The position numbers and the translations under genes were made by a program. Source: Otis tarda (Eukaryota; Chordata; Aves; Otidiformes; Otididae). Taken from it: a stretch of DNA of 64,000 bases. Positions 36,517-47,890 of the stretch are shown one piece after another. The notes beneath the pieces were generated by a model. That model was not told where the DNA came from. It was given only the letters and a program-made list of their open reading frames with translations, and ran no database searches. The DNA lies in the NCBI GenBank assembly GCA_026413225.1, contig CM048591.1:72690052-72754051 (forward strand). Direction: 5' to 3'. Positions within the stretch are counted from its first letter, which is position 1; every line of letters begins with the position of its first letter.

Positions 36517-38140
36517 TGGAGATGGAGGTTTTCTGCAAAGGTGGCCATCATTGTGTGAGTTCCTACCCCTTTCCTCTGGTTAGAGCCACAGTTGTGCTGA
36601 TGGCAGACATTCCTTGCCAGCAGCCTGACAGAGGAGGTCCATGGCAGTGAGGTGTTCCCCGATTTCCTTCTTTTCCTTTGTTAGCATAGATAGTGGACAC
36701 CAGATCGATTCTGAAATTGCTGTTCACATTCTCTTTGTTCAGGCAGAATGGCAAATACGGACATGATTGGGTCAGGTTGTCTGTTAGCTAGGGAACGATG
36801 GTTACATTGCATCACGTATTTGAGATCTGGCTGGGAAGTTTTTGTGCTCATGTTAATGCTGTTTGTCATCTTGTACATCATGTACAAAAGATTAAATACT
36901 TTCTATTGTCTTAAGTGACAAGAACACTTCTGAAAATGATTAAGTGCCTTCTTATGTTTTCTTACAGGTAGTACGCCTGTCAGAAGCAGTTGATGCCTAT
37001 CCTGCAGTGCCCACAGATTTAAAACAGAATTCAGTTACAGACGCATACATTTCTTTGTCCTCTATGAAATGTTAAAGATCAGCTCTGATTTTAACATCAA
37101 CATGACTGATATCTCATGTATCATTTATAATACATCCTTTTACATCGGAACATCCTTTACTCTTACTGACAGATTCCCATGTTCAACATAGTCTTGGGCT
37201 TTGACTTATTATGACCACAGCAAAATGTTTCAAGAAGGGTGCTGCTGTTTTATTTCCTCAGAATAACCTCTGCTTTTTACAGATAATTGCTGTCATCCTC
37301 TTCTAAAATGTCTTGAAAATTCAGGTGCCCGAGAATTCCTGGGGTCAGTAAACTAAGAGAGTGTCTATCTGTATTGAGAGAAGAAGGGGTCTGAATGTGT
37401 GTGACTGAGCCAAAAGCAGGGAAGATGAATCAAAGATGCAAATGACAAACTCACTGAGGCATTACAATTCTGGGCAAATTTTAAAAACACCTGGTTGAAA
37501 ACTTCTGTGCTATTCAACAGTGTTAAAACAAAACAAAAATTAAGGTTCCTGTGCTGTGTTGGACTGGGATGGAGTTTTCTTTCTAACAGCTCGTACAGGG
37601 TCTGTTGTTTCAGATCTGTGACCAAAACAGCACTGATAACACACCGATGTTTTAGATGTTGCTCAGTAGTGCTTGCACCTTTGTTTCTCTCTTCTGTCAG
37701 AGTGTAGGTGGGGGTTGGGCGAGACATTGCTATTCGACACGGTTGGGACAACAGACCCAAAAATCACCAAATAGTTATTCCATGTCATATGACATCATGC
37801 TCAGCAAGAAAACCACAGGATGTGCAGAAGAGCTTTTTCCAAAGTAGCCATTGCCTAGAGACTGGCTGGGCATCAGTCTGCTGGTGGGAGGTGGTGAGTG
37901 ATTGCCTTTGCATCACTGGTTTTTGTTTTTTCCTTTTATTCCTCTTCATTTATTAGATAGTCTTTATCACAACCCATGCACTTTTCTTGCCTTTGCCCTT
38001 TCACTTCTCTTCCCCAGCCCTCTGGCAGAGACTAAGCAAGCAGCTGTGTAATGGTTTAGTCACTGGCTGGGGTGAACTGAGCACAGTCCCCATAAGGTTA
38101 TTTAGACTATGAAGGCCTTATCCAATAAAAGCCTTTTATG
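36517..38140. other. Unannotated stretch, no gene recognised
   Basis: No gene or transposon is recognised. A 131-codon minus-strand frame (37365-37760) and plus-strand frames opposite it are without recognisable domains. Confidence 0.55.
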
Positions 38141-38166
38141 AAACAAAACAAAACAAAACAAAACAA
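38141..38166. repeat. (AAACA)5 microsatellite
   Basis: Five pentanucleotide units of AAACA followed by AAG. It lies about 70 bp upstream of the CR1 copy at 38235. Confidence 0.88.
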
Positions 38167-38234
38167 AGACTCTGTTTCATTAAAAAGGTTGGAAAAAAAG
38201 GCCAACACAGAGGAACACGAGTGACTACACAAAG

Positions 38235-38672
38235 ATAAGAGGGCTGGAGCACCTCTCCTATGAGGACAGGCTGAGGCAGTTGGGGCTGTTCAGCCTGGAG
38301 AAGAGGAGGCTCCGGAGAGACCTTATAGCAGCCTTCCAGTACCTAAAGGGGCCTACAAGAAAGATGGGGAGAAACTCTTTAGCAGGGCCTGTTGTGACAG
38401 GGCTAGGGATAATGGTTTCAAAATAGAGGGAGGTAGATTTAGATTGGATATTAGGAAAAATTTTTTACACTGAGGGTGGTAGAGCACTGGCACAGGTTGC
38501 CCAGAGAGGTGGTGGATGCCTCATCCCTGGAAACATCCAAGGCCAGGTTGGATGAGGCTCTGAGCAACCTGATCTAGTTGGGGATGTCCCTGCTTCCTGC
38601 AGGGGGGTTGGACTAGATGACCTTTGAGGGTCCTTCCAACCCAAACCATTCTATGATTCTATGATTCTACAA
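38235..38672 (+). mobile_element. CR1 LINE, 5'-truncated 3' end
   Basis: This copy begins within the ORF2 codons for [11 protein letters not shown] (about 38238) and runs through the 3' UTR to ATTCTATG repeats at 38648-38669. A one-base loss in the run of G before CCTACAAG (near 38349), compared with the copies at 27277 and 40405, shifts the ORF2 tail, so no intact frame is left. The 3' UTR is well preserved, which suggests a relatively late insertion. Confidence 0.94.
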
Positions 38673-40404
38673 TTTTTCAGCTGTGCTTCATGCTGATAGT
38701 CTTTTCAAAAACTGTTGGAATCTGCCTTCTGTAGTACTGAACAACAGTATTTTGGCCTGATGGTAGCACCACTACTCCAGTTGCTAATCTTAATAAGTTG
38801 AGGCAGTTTTCTATAATTACTTACTATCTATAGGTATTATCTATAGTACTATGCTACTATCTATGCTTTAGAAAACTATGGATGTGACTTAAGTGAAGTC
38901 AAGATTCAATAACTCTTTTAACAGAGTTTGGAGCAGAGAAAGGGTTTCTTCACATCTTCATGTTTCTTCTGCCTCTCGCAGTGGCACCAGTCTTTGTAAA
39001 CATGAGTGTCCATGGAGGAGTTGCAGATTCCACAGAGGACATGCAGGAGACCCATCTCTGCCTACATGCAACTGCAGACTGGGTGGGATGTCCCACCCTC
39101 CTGAGATGGCAGTAGGGTTTTGCACAACTGTGTTGTACTCCCTTTGCAGAGTTAGAGACAGGGCACTCCATCCTCAGCACCTGCTTATGTCCACATATTT
39201 TTAGTGTGGCCAGTCTAATGAGGATTAATTTCTGTATATTGTTCTTTTAATAGTCACAATGGAGTTTTTCCATTTTAAGCATGGCAGAGGAGGTTAATGA
39301 CCTCAAATTTCACAAGCACTCCATCATAATTATATCAGTCATTAAATCTCTACTGGTATTTTTTAAAGATGGAAGAGACAAAAGCTTGTCTCGCTCTTCT
39401 TTCATGCCCCAAGCTGTTCTGTACCTTTTTGTATTTGCTGAACTCAGTAGAAGGTAAGGATGCTAAAGTTCATGCAGAAATGAGCTTGGTAGATCAGTGA
39501 TGTGTTTCATCTAATATCCTGCCTCTGAAATTAGCTACATTCATCGGGAGAACTAGAGCAGTGTCAAAAGAGTGGCTTGGCCAGCGAGTGAGGACATGTT
39601 GGGTTCCGTTCTTCTTGGTTAATGGTTGGTTTTATAGCTGTGAACATGCCACTTCAGTCTTTTGTGCCTTTATTTCTTCGACCATTTAGCTTCCCTAATC
39701 ACTGTGATTGAATGCATTTCAGCACAAAATCTGTTTGTTCAGGACAATAGGCTTTGGTCATAGACAACCTGACACAGAAGAACCTGAGCAGCAGTTATTT
39801 CTCTAACAGGGATTGGTCTTTGGCTGCAGCAACACAGACACAGGATGCCTCTTAAAAACAAAAAATTCATAAGGTGTGCCACTGTATTTGCAAACCAGTG
39901 CTGCTGAGTTACTGGAGATACTTCAGTCTCTAAGACTGAAGAAAAACAAAAGCAATTACTGTCAGAACAGCACCAACTCTTTATGGATGAATGGTTGTAA
40001 CATTTAGTTTTTAGGTTCTCTCTTGACTCTGTTCTTCTTCCAGAGGAAATGCTTAGCTTGTGCCCTGTCAAGGAGCACTCGTGGCCGCGAAGCCCGGGCG
40101 TTCTCCATGAGCCCTTCAGGTCCCAGGCAGAGCATCAGCTGTGACACCCTGGTCCTGCTGAAGGGGATGCGATTGGGTCAGGTGCTGCTGGGGTTAAAAT
40201 GTCGATCAGGAACCTCTCTCAACTAGAGAGACAATGGCAGGGCATTTCCTTTTAGGAACTTGGGAGAGATCTTTACCAAATACAATGCAAAAACAATGTT
40301 GCACGGTGAAAAAGTTTTGATCATTTCTTTTCCATGATAAAAAAAAACCCAAAACCCTAATTTTTGGGGAAATGTTGATCATCAAAAAGTTAAATTCCCA
40401 AAAA
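38673..40404. other. Unannotated stretch, no gene recognised
   Basis: No transposon is recognised. Frames of up to 110 codons occur at 38893-39204 (+) and 39739-40071 (-). A short CpG-containing patch at 40030-40200 precedes the CR1 but has no known identity. Confidence 0.55.
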
Positions 40405-42763
40405 GCAGAACCACCCTGACATCTGTTGGAGAGACAACACAGCAGGGCACAGGCAGTCCAGGAGGTTCCTGGAATGCGTGGACGATAACTTCCTCCTGCA
40501 GGCGATAGAGGAGCCGACAAGGAGGGGTGCCATGCTGGACCTTGTGCTCACCAACAGGGAGGGGCTGGTGGGGGACGTGAAACTGATGGACAGCCTTGGC
40601 TGCAGTGACCATGACGCGGTGGAATTCAAGATCCACGGGGCGCCGAGGAAACTGCACAGTAAGCTCTCTGCCCTAGATTTCAGGAAGGCGGACTTCAGTC
40701 TCTTCAGGAACCTCATGGGCAAAGTGCCATGGGAGGCGGCCCTGGAGGGAAGAGGGGCCCAGGAAAGTTGGTCCATATTTAAGGAGCACCTCCTCCAAGC
40801 TCAGCAGAGGTGCATCCCGATGAAGAAGAAGTCAGGCAAAAAGGCCAGGAGGCCAGCGTGGATGAGCAAGGAGCTCCTGGACCAACTGAAAGTAAAGAAG
40901 GAAGCCTATAGAGGGTGGAAGCGGGGACAGGTAGCCTGGGAGGACTACCGAGTGGCTGTGCGAGCGGCCAGGGATAGGGTGAGGAAGGCTAAAGCCCTGA
41001 TGGAATCGAATCTGGCCAGGGATATAAAAAGTAACAAGAAAAGCTTTTACAGGTATGTAGGGGACAAAAGAAAATCCAAGGAGAATGTAGGCCCCCTCCG
41101 GAAGGTAACGGGTGTCGTGGTTACCCAGGATGTGGAGAAGGCTGAGGTACTCAACGACTTTTTTGCCTCAGTCTTCACTGATAAGGGCTCTTGTCTCCCC
41201 ACCCAAGCTGTGGAAGGCACAGGCAGGGACTGTGAGGATGAAGAACCGCCCACGGTGCTCGAAGAGCAGGTTCAGGATCATCTAAGGAACTTGAAGGTGC
41301 ACAAGTCCATGGGGCCTGATGAGATGCATCCGCGCGTCCTGAGGGAACTGGCGGATGAAGTTGCCAAGCCACTGGCCATCATATTTGAGAAATCGTGGCG
41401 GTCTGGTGAGATCCCCGATGACTGGAAGAGAGGGAACATAACCCCCATTTTTAAAAAGGGGAGTAAGGAAGACCCGGGCAACTACAGGCCAGTCAGCCTC
41501 ACCTCCGTGCCTAGCAAGGTCATGGAGCAGATTCTCCTGGAAACCATGCTAAGTCACATGGAGAGCAAGGAGGTGGTTGATGACAGCCAACATGGCTTCA
41601 CGAAGGGCAGATCGTGCCTGACCAATTTGGTGGCCTTTTATGACGGGGTAACAGCATCGGTGGACAAGGGACGGGCAACGGATATCATCTACCTGGACTT
41701 GTGCAAAGCTTTTGACACTGTCCCGCATGACATCCTTCTCTCTAAACTAGAGAGGCATGGGTTCGATGGATGGACCACTCGGTGGATAAGGAGTTGGCTG
41801 GATGGCCGCACTCAGAGAGTGGTGGTCAACTGCTCAATGTCCAAGTGGAGACCGGTCACCAGTGGCGTCCCTCAGGGGTCCGTGTTGGGCCCGGCCCTGT
41901 TCAAAATCTTTGTCGGCGACATGGACAGTGGGATAGAGTGCACCCTCAGCAAGTTCGCCGATGACACCAAGCTGTGTGGTGCCGTCGACTCGCTGGAAGG
42001 GAGGGATGCCATCCAGAGGGACCTTGACAGGCTGGAGAGGTGGGCCCGTGCCAACCTCATGAAGTTCAACCAGGCCAAGTGCAAGGTCCTGCACCTGGGT
42101 CGTGGCAATCCCAGGCACAAATACAGGCTGGGCGAAGATTGGATTGAGAGCAGCCCTGAGGAGAAAGACTTGGGAGTGCTGGTAGACGAGAGGCTCAACA
42201 TGAGTGGGCAATGCGCCCTTGTGGCCCAGAAGGCCAACCGCATCCTGGGCTGCATCAAGAGGAGCGTGGCCAGGAAGTCGAGGGAGGTGATTCTGCCCCT
42301 CTACTCTGCCCTGGTGAGACCCCACCTGGAGTACTGCGTCCAGTTCTGGAGTCCCCAACACAAGAAGGACATGGACCAGTTGGAAAGGGTCCAGAGAAGG
42401 GCCACCAAGATGATCAGAGGTCTTCCAATACCTCAAGGGGGCCTACAGGAAAGATGGGGAGAAACTGTTCAGTAGGGCCTGTTGTGATAGGACAAGGTGT
42501 AATGGGTTTAAATTAGAAGGAGCTAGGTTTAGATTAGATATTAGAAAAAAATTTTTTACAATGAGAGTTGTAGAGCACTGGAACAGGTTGCCCAGAGAGG
42601 TGGTGGATGCCCCATCCCTGGAAGTGTTCAAGGCCAGGCTGGATGAGGCTGTGAGCAACCTGATCTAGTCAGGGATGTCCCTGCTTCTTGCAGGGGGGTT
42701 GGACTAGATGACCTTTGAAGGTCCCTTCCAACTCTAAACATTCTATGATTCTATGATTCTATG
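40405..42763 (+). mobile_element. CR1 LINE, longest copy in the window, 5'-truncated
   Basis: This non-LTR retrotransposon of about 2.36 kb lacks the 5' UTR, ORF1 and most of the ORF2 endonuclease. Homology to ORF2 starts at about 40405, at codons for NHPDICW in the C-terminal third of the endonuclease. It continues through a complete reverse transcriptase, the ORF2 tail and the 3' UTR to three perfect ATTCTATG units at 42740-42763. Relative to the copies at 27277 and 38235, about 89 bp are missing at 42420/42421. No target duplication is seen, as usual for CR1. Its long open frame suggests it is one of the younger CR1 insertions here. It cannot move by itself because the endonuclease catalytic N-terminal part and ORF1 are gone. 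Confidence 0.97.
40409..42475 (+). pseudogene. CR1 ORF2 remnant: endonuclease C-terminus plus reverse transcriptase
   Basis: The frame is open from just after a stop near 40390 to 42475. No natural start exists, because the insertion begins inside ORF2; counted from a GTG at 40478 it is 665 codons. On that count SDHDAVEF (43-50) is the last motif of the AP-like endonuclease, with its SDH residues present. The reverse transcriptase follows, with YLDLCKAFD at 405-413 (first catalytic Asp), [13 protein letters not shown] from 463, and FADD at 493-496 (the two catalytic Asp). The thumb region and a [15 protein letters not shown] segment come next. An 89-bp deletion after residue ~648 shifts the frame and replaces the normal ~120-residue tail with about 17 unrelated residues. 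In an intact LINE the protein nicks DNA and copies its own RNA at the target site. This remnant lacks most of the endonuclease and the native C-terminus. Confidence 0.95.
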
Positions 42764-43597
42764 AAATGTAGCAAAAGTACTGGGTGAGCAGAAAGATGTT
42801 AAAATCCCTGTCATGAAATCCATATTTTTCCAAAAGAAACATACATTTTTTGGGTTGTTTTTGTTTTGTTTTTTTTTTTGACAGTAGTAATGAAATCTGC
42901 AGTTCTAAATTAACAGATTATACTAAAAAAGAACATGAATTTTAAGCACAACTTGGTTTTATGAGTGATATTAAAAAAAACATTTTTGTAACTACAAGAC
43001 ATACTTTTATTTTCTGGATTAAGTTTATTATTAGCTGGTTTTAACAAGTTTAACGTGGCCAAAAGTTTATGAAAATATTTAGGATAATACCTCAACAATT
43101 TTTAGAATATTTAAGGGGAAACTATATACTTTTTTTAAGAAAACATACTGAATATCTGAAAAATATGATAGCAGTCTTCTATGAAATGTTATGTGTTAAC
43201 TTTTCTTATGTCTCTTTTTTTTCCAATTCAGTTATTAGCAGCAGGTTAAAATCACTGTTTTGATGTACAGTATCGAACAGAGTTGTAAGGGTTAGTGAGC
43301 TGGCAGTTTGCTTCATGTGAGGGTTACTTTGTCTACATCATTAGTAAACCATATGCAAACACTTTATTCTATTCAAATTTCTATCACAGTTTGCTTTGAC
43401 ATGCGATCAGCTTCAAAAGCAGACAACAGTTACTAAGGAAAAGCTAAATAGCATAATGCATTCGTAAGTATCAGGAGTGCAACAGCTAAAATGATACTGT
43501 TACAGGACTCTTGCTAACGAGAGTCATCCCAATGTACAAGAGGTTTAAACGGCTTCTCACTATTCGCATCAGTTTTAGATGAGATTAAGAAAAAAAG

Positions 43598-43614
43598 AAT
43601 AAATAAATAAATAA
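43598..43614. repeat. (AAAT)4 microsatellite
   Basis: About four AAAT/ATAA units in an A-rich context. Confidence 0.8.
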
Positions 43615-46600
43615 TTATATTTTGAAAATTAAAAAAAAAATCACAAAAGCGAGTAGTTTCTAGTTTAAATTTATAATTTTAATTTAATATCTTGAAAAAA
43701 AATTATATGCTATCTCAAACTAGCTGCTGATCTTTTTTTTTCAGGAAAATATAACTTGAAGACAGGAACTCTGACCTGAGTCTGTCAGAAAAACTGTGTA
43801 ATTTTCTCTTGTGATTCCATTCTTGAACAATTACACACTTTGTGGTTTGATGTTGATTTGAAATGAAAAAAAAAAAACAACCCCACAAAACATATACAAA
43901 AAAGTATAACATCCTTTATCCAGCTTTATGCATTAGTGTTTCCAAAGAGTTGCACAACCTGATTTCTGTGCATCCAAATGCTTAAATAACAAATGCTTAT
44001 TTGCTGACTGCTGGTATTAGCACACTGATTGGAGTACTTACTACTCGATTTTATTGTTTATTGTCAGGTATTTTTATTATTGTATTTTAATTGTTTTAAT
44101 CTAGCAGTTTTGTAAAAGAAACATAATGATGGCATAGTGAGATTAGATAAGTACAATGACTATTAGCTGAAAAGAGTAACTCTATGACAAATTTAATGGT
44201 GCATTTTTAAATGTTTCTGTTTTATTTTGGTTTTATTTGCATAAATTATTCAGGAAATGCACTTTAACAAGCAACAATGTCAGACGAGCCACTTTGAAAC
44301 AACAAACACCTGTTTCTTTGGTGAAAAGCCAATCTCGGAGGTCAGAGATACAGTCTCAGCTCCTGTTTCATCTGCCTTCAGTTTCCTGTAAAACTGTGAA
44401 AGATTCTTTTCCATTTTGCTTTACTAATCAATTTTATCAACAATATGCTACTGTATTTGCATTAGTATTTATGCTACATATAAATATGCAAAAATAGAAT
44501 GGAAAATCACATCTTTTTTTTATCTGGGTAACAGTAATGTGATCTTGCTACTTCAATTTTGTTAGATTAAAATGTCCTTACCTTGAGTTGTTTCTTGTAT
44601 AGCGTAACCAGCAAAAGTGGGGCCTTTTGTAAAGTAATTTATTTATCTACATAATCAATAATCTGCACCTTTCGGTACATAAATAACTGTATATCCCTTG
44701 AATGTTATATGCCCTCAGCTTGTGAAAATTTAGATTACAGATATTTAATAAAAAAAAAATGATTCTGCTAGAATGAGTACTGTGTTTCTATTCTTTCTCA
44801 TTTTTATATTGTCAATATTTTTATCATTTGTACATTTTTCAGCTTCGTTACTGCTGCCTTTGCAAATGTGCAATGATGTCCCTAAGTTCCATGTTTGTGT
44901 CCCTGGATTTGGCACAAACACATGGTGTATTTTGGAGTGGAACAGGCAAGAAATATTGGCGGAATGTTCAGCTTTTTCACTGAAATATTTTCATTATACA
45001 ATAGTCTTCCATTGCCAAGAAACTGCTGCATGCTTTACTGTTGCACCATTTCTCCCAGATAAGCAAATATTAAAGTAGGGGACTTCTGCAGTTCTGGAGT
45101 CCAGTCACACATGACACAAAACCAGTACTTTCTTTTGCTAGTCTTTGCGAGTTTGCACCGTAGTATTTCCTTGATTATCATGTCAAGAAGACTTCTGTCC
45201 AACTTCAATCTTCAATTTGTTAATATTTATAATCACACCATCTTTCATTCTTTGTGATTAAAAATTTTATTTCTCTCTCCTTTTAGAAGACCTCTCCATG
45301 CCTCTCATTTAAGAATATAATTTTCCTCTGAAAAGCTAGTTCTGCAATAGCTTTATTTCAGAACTCCTCACTCATGATTTATGATTTCTTCAAAATATTC
45401 ATGATGATTTTAGGTTTACAAATTGGAAAGACTTGTCATGAAAGACCTTTAAAATTCATGGAAATGTAATATTTCTTGTTTTCTGTGTGTCATATTACAG
45501 GTAAAATTAAATATATTACTGTGAGCACATCACTATTGACTAATGAATGGTATAGCTTCATCAGGCTTTACATGGTATAGTAATCACAGCATTTTAGTCC
45601 GTGTAATTCTTTCTAATTCTGGTGCCATATTTCTTCCACCTCCAAGAAGTCATTCTGTCTAACACAACCAACTTCGATTTCCCTTTCCTTCTTCAGTTTC
45701 AGGATTTCAACTCAGTCCTCTGCATTTATCTCTTCTTTCCCTTCTACTTCCATAAGCACAATGCTAATTCAACTTTATAATGGAAAACAAAAAACCAGAA
45801 TATGTTTTTCCAAGTATTAAAAAAGTCTTCAGGCTTTTAAAGTATTTTCCTGAAGAGAAATCTAGCTGATTTAATAGCACAACTGTAGCTATGCTTTTAC
45901 TAGATTACAATGTAAAAAAGCAACCTGTTATAGGAGTATTAGAGTGGTATTTTTTCTCCAAGATTTCTTATTTCTTTCAGAAACACGAACAGAGTACATT
46001 TTGTAAGAGGGAAGAAACTGCTGAGATTTCTGACAATGCCACTCTTTATTAAAAACTGGTTGCTTTAGAACCATTAGAGAAAAATCTGTTGCTTTTCTCA
46101 CAGAGATTCTTCTCTTAAAGCACTGTGAGATTCCATAGATGTACAATTTGCAATTAGTAGTCTGTTTGAGAGTCATTATTATTTTCATTTTATGGTTATT
46201 ACAAATCTAGGCGCTTTCAATGATATTTTAACCTTCATTTTTCTTTTGCGTTATAGCTGTCTCTGAAGTTAATTGATAAAACTGTAATTGTAAATATTTG
46301 TAAACAGATAATTTGCATTGCATAAGTCAGTTACTTTCACACTTATTAATGTGATACTTTCTGATACAACTAATTAGATGTCCTTGTTTAGTTGCAAAGA
46401 TCTTTTAAAAGCATTTATCATTCTGTATTCACTATTTTGTTTACCTTATAATCCAATAAAAAAAAAAGAGAAGCCATGTCACACATTTCTGTGGTCTTTA
46501 GGTCACACAAAAGTATTTCTGCTTTCTGTTAGGCTATGGATTGTGTTACCCAGCTTCAGGTACCTAAACCTTGTCTCCTTAAGCTTCACTTGCTTTTGGT

Positions 46601-47871
46601 ACCAACAAAGAGGTTTCTAGTAAAGGACTGTGATTACGATCTTATGTTCCCACAAAAGTATATACAGGAAGGAAGGTCATCTCATGACACATCCTGTCCC
46701 AAACACAAACCAGGTGAAGAAACAATCCCCTCATTTAAATGTGTGTTAAAATTAACATGAATCTTGTTCTTTCCTGGTGATTGCTGGATTGCAGTTGGGG
46801 TCTGAACGTATGCTGTTTCACAGTGTAATGCAGCTCCTGTATTACATTACAGAGAAAGGAAATTAAAATGTGCATTTTGGAGGTGATCATTCAACTGAGT
46901 AAGACAAAAGTTCTGTACATATCTGGCAGTTTGCAAATGCAGCTTAGTCTAGTTGTAGAGAGCAGAAATAATTATCTCTAGTGCACTGTGTAATTATTCG
47001 AATTGACTTTCATTCTAAAATAAGATTGTGTCATTTCTCATAGCTTTTGGCTTGTGAACAGGCATTTTTCTGCTCCATCTTATCCAAAGAAGAATAACTG
47101 ACTTTCTGTATGTATTTTTATGTCAGGTCTGCTCTAAATATTAGACATTTTTTTCTTTTCAGATTTGATAATTCACCATGGTTTTGGTATCAAAGTAATT
47201 CTATTGGATATTTAATTAGAAGAACTTTAAGACAGCTATTTAAGTTTAATTCTGTGGTTAATATTTGGCATTCTCTCTTTTTTTATGCGAGACTCACAAT
47301 ACAGCCTCCATGCTGAGTAGAATTAATTTAACTTGTAAGTAATTTACCTAATTAATTTACCCGATAAGCCTCCCTCTGTCCTTTCATGACTTTGTTTTCA
47401 ACCAAGCTGGTGAAATCTAGTAACTCTGAGAACAGGCACAGCAATTTCAAAAGACTTTTAAAGTTGTATCAGTGCCCCAGGGTGGGTGTGATGGATAACA
47501 GATCTTCTCTGCAGCATCTGATGGATGGTAACATGTCACATAGGCTTCATAAAGTTTAACTGCTTGCAGAGAAAGTATTGACCTTACGCATCTGCACAAA
47601 AACAAGATCAAGGCTTGCATTGTTCATATCTCTTAGAAAAGCTTATGGAATCTGATCCTGTGTTTACTGGCCTTTAGGCCTGAGCTGGCATGGTCCTGTG
47701 TTGCTGTATTCTCTTGGCCCTATCACAGTATTGCAGGTTGGGCCTAAAGAGGAACTGTGTTCTGCAAGTCAGTGTCATAACCTTCACAGTCTACACCACC
47801 AGGACAGAGAAAGCCACAGAAAACAGCGAAGAAGATATTCAGGAAAACTACTCAGTTAATGTGACAGAAGG

Positions 47872-47890
47872 GAAAAAAAAAAAAAAAAAA
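47872..47890. repeat. Poly(A) run
   Basis: About nineteen uninterrupted A. No retroposed body with a matching poly(A) tail is recognised upstream. Confidence 0.85.

Noticed and set aside
41834..42436. 200-codon minus-strand frame
   Set aside because: It is the shadow of the CR1 ORF2 on the opposite strand; the plus strand carries the recognisable reverse transcriptase motifs.
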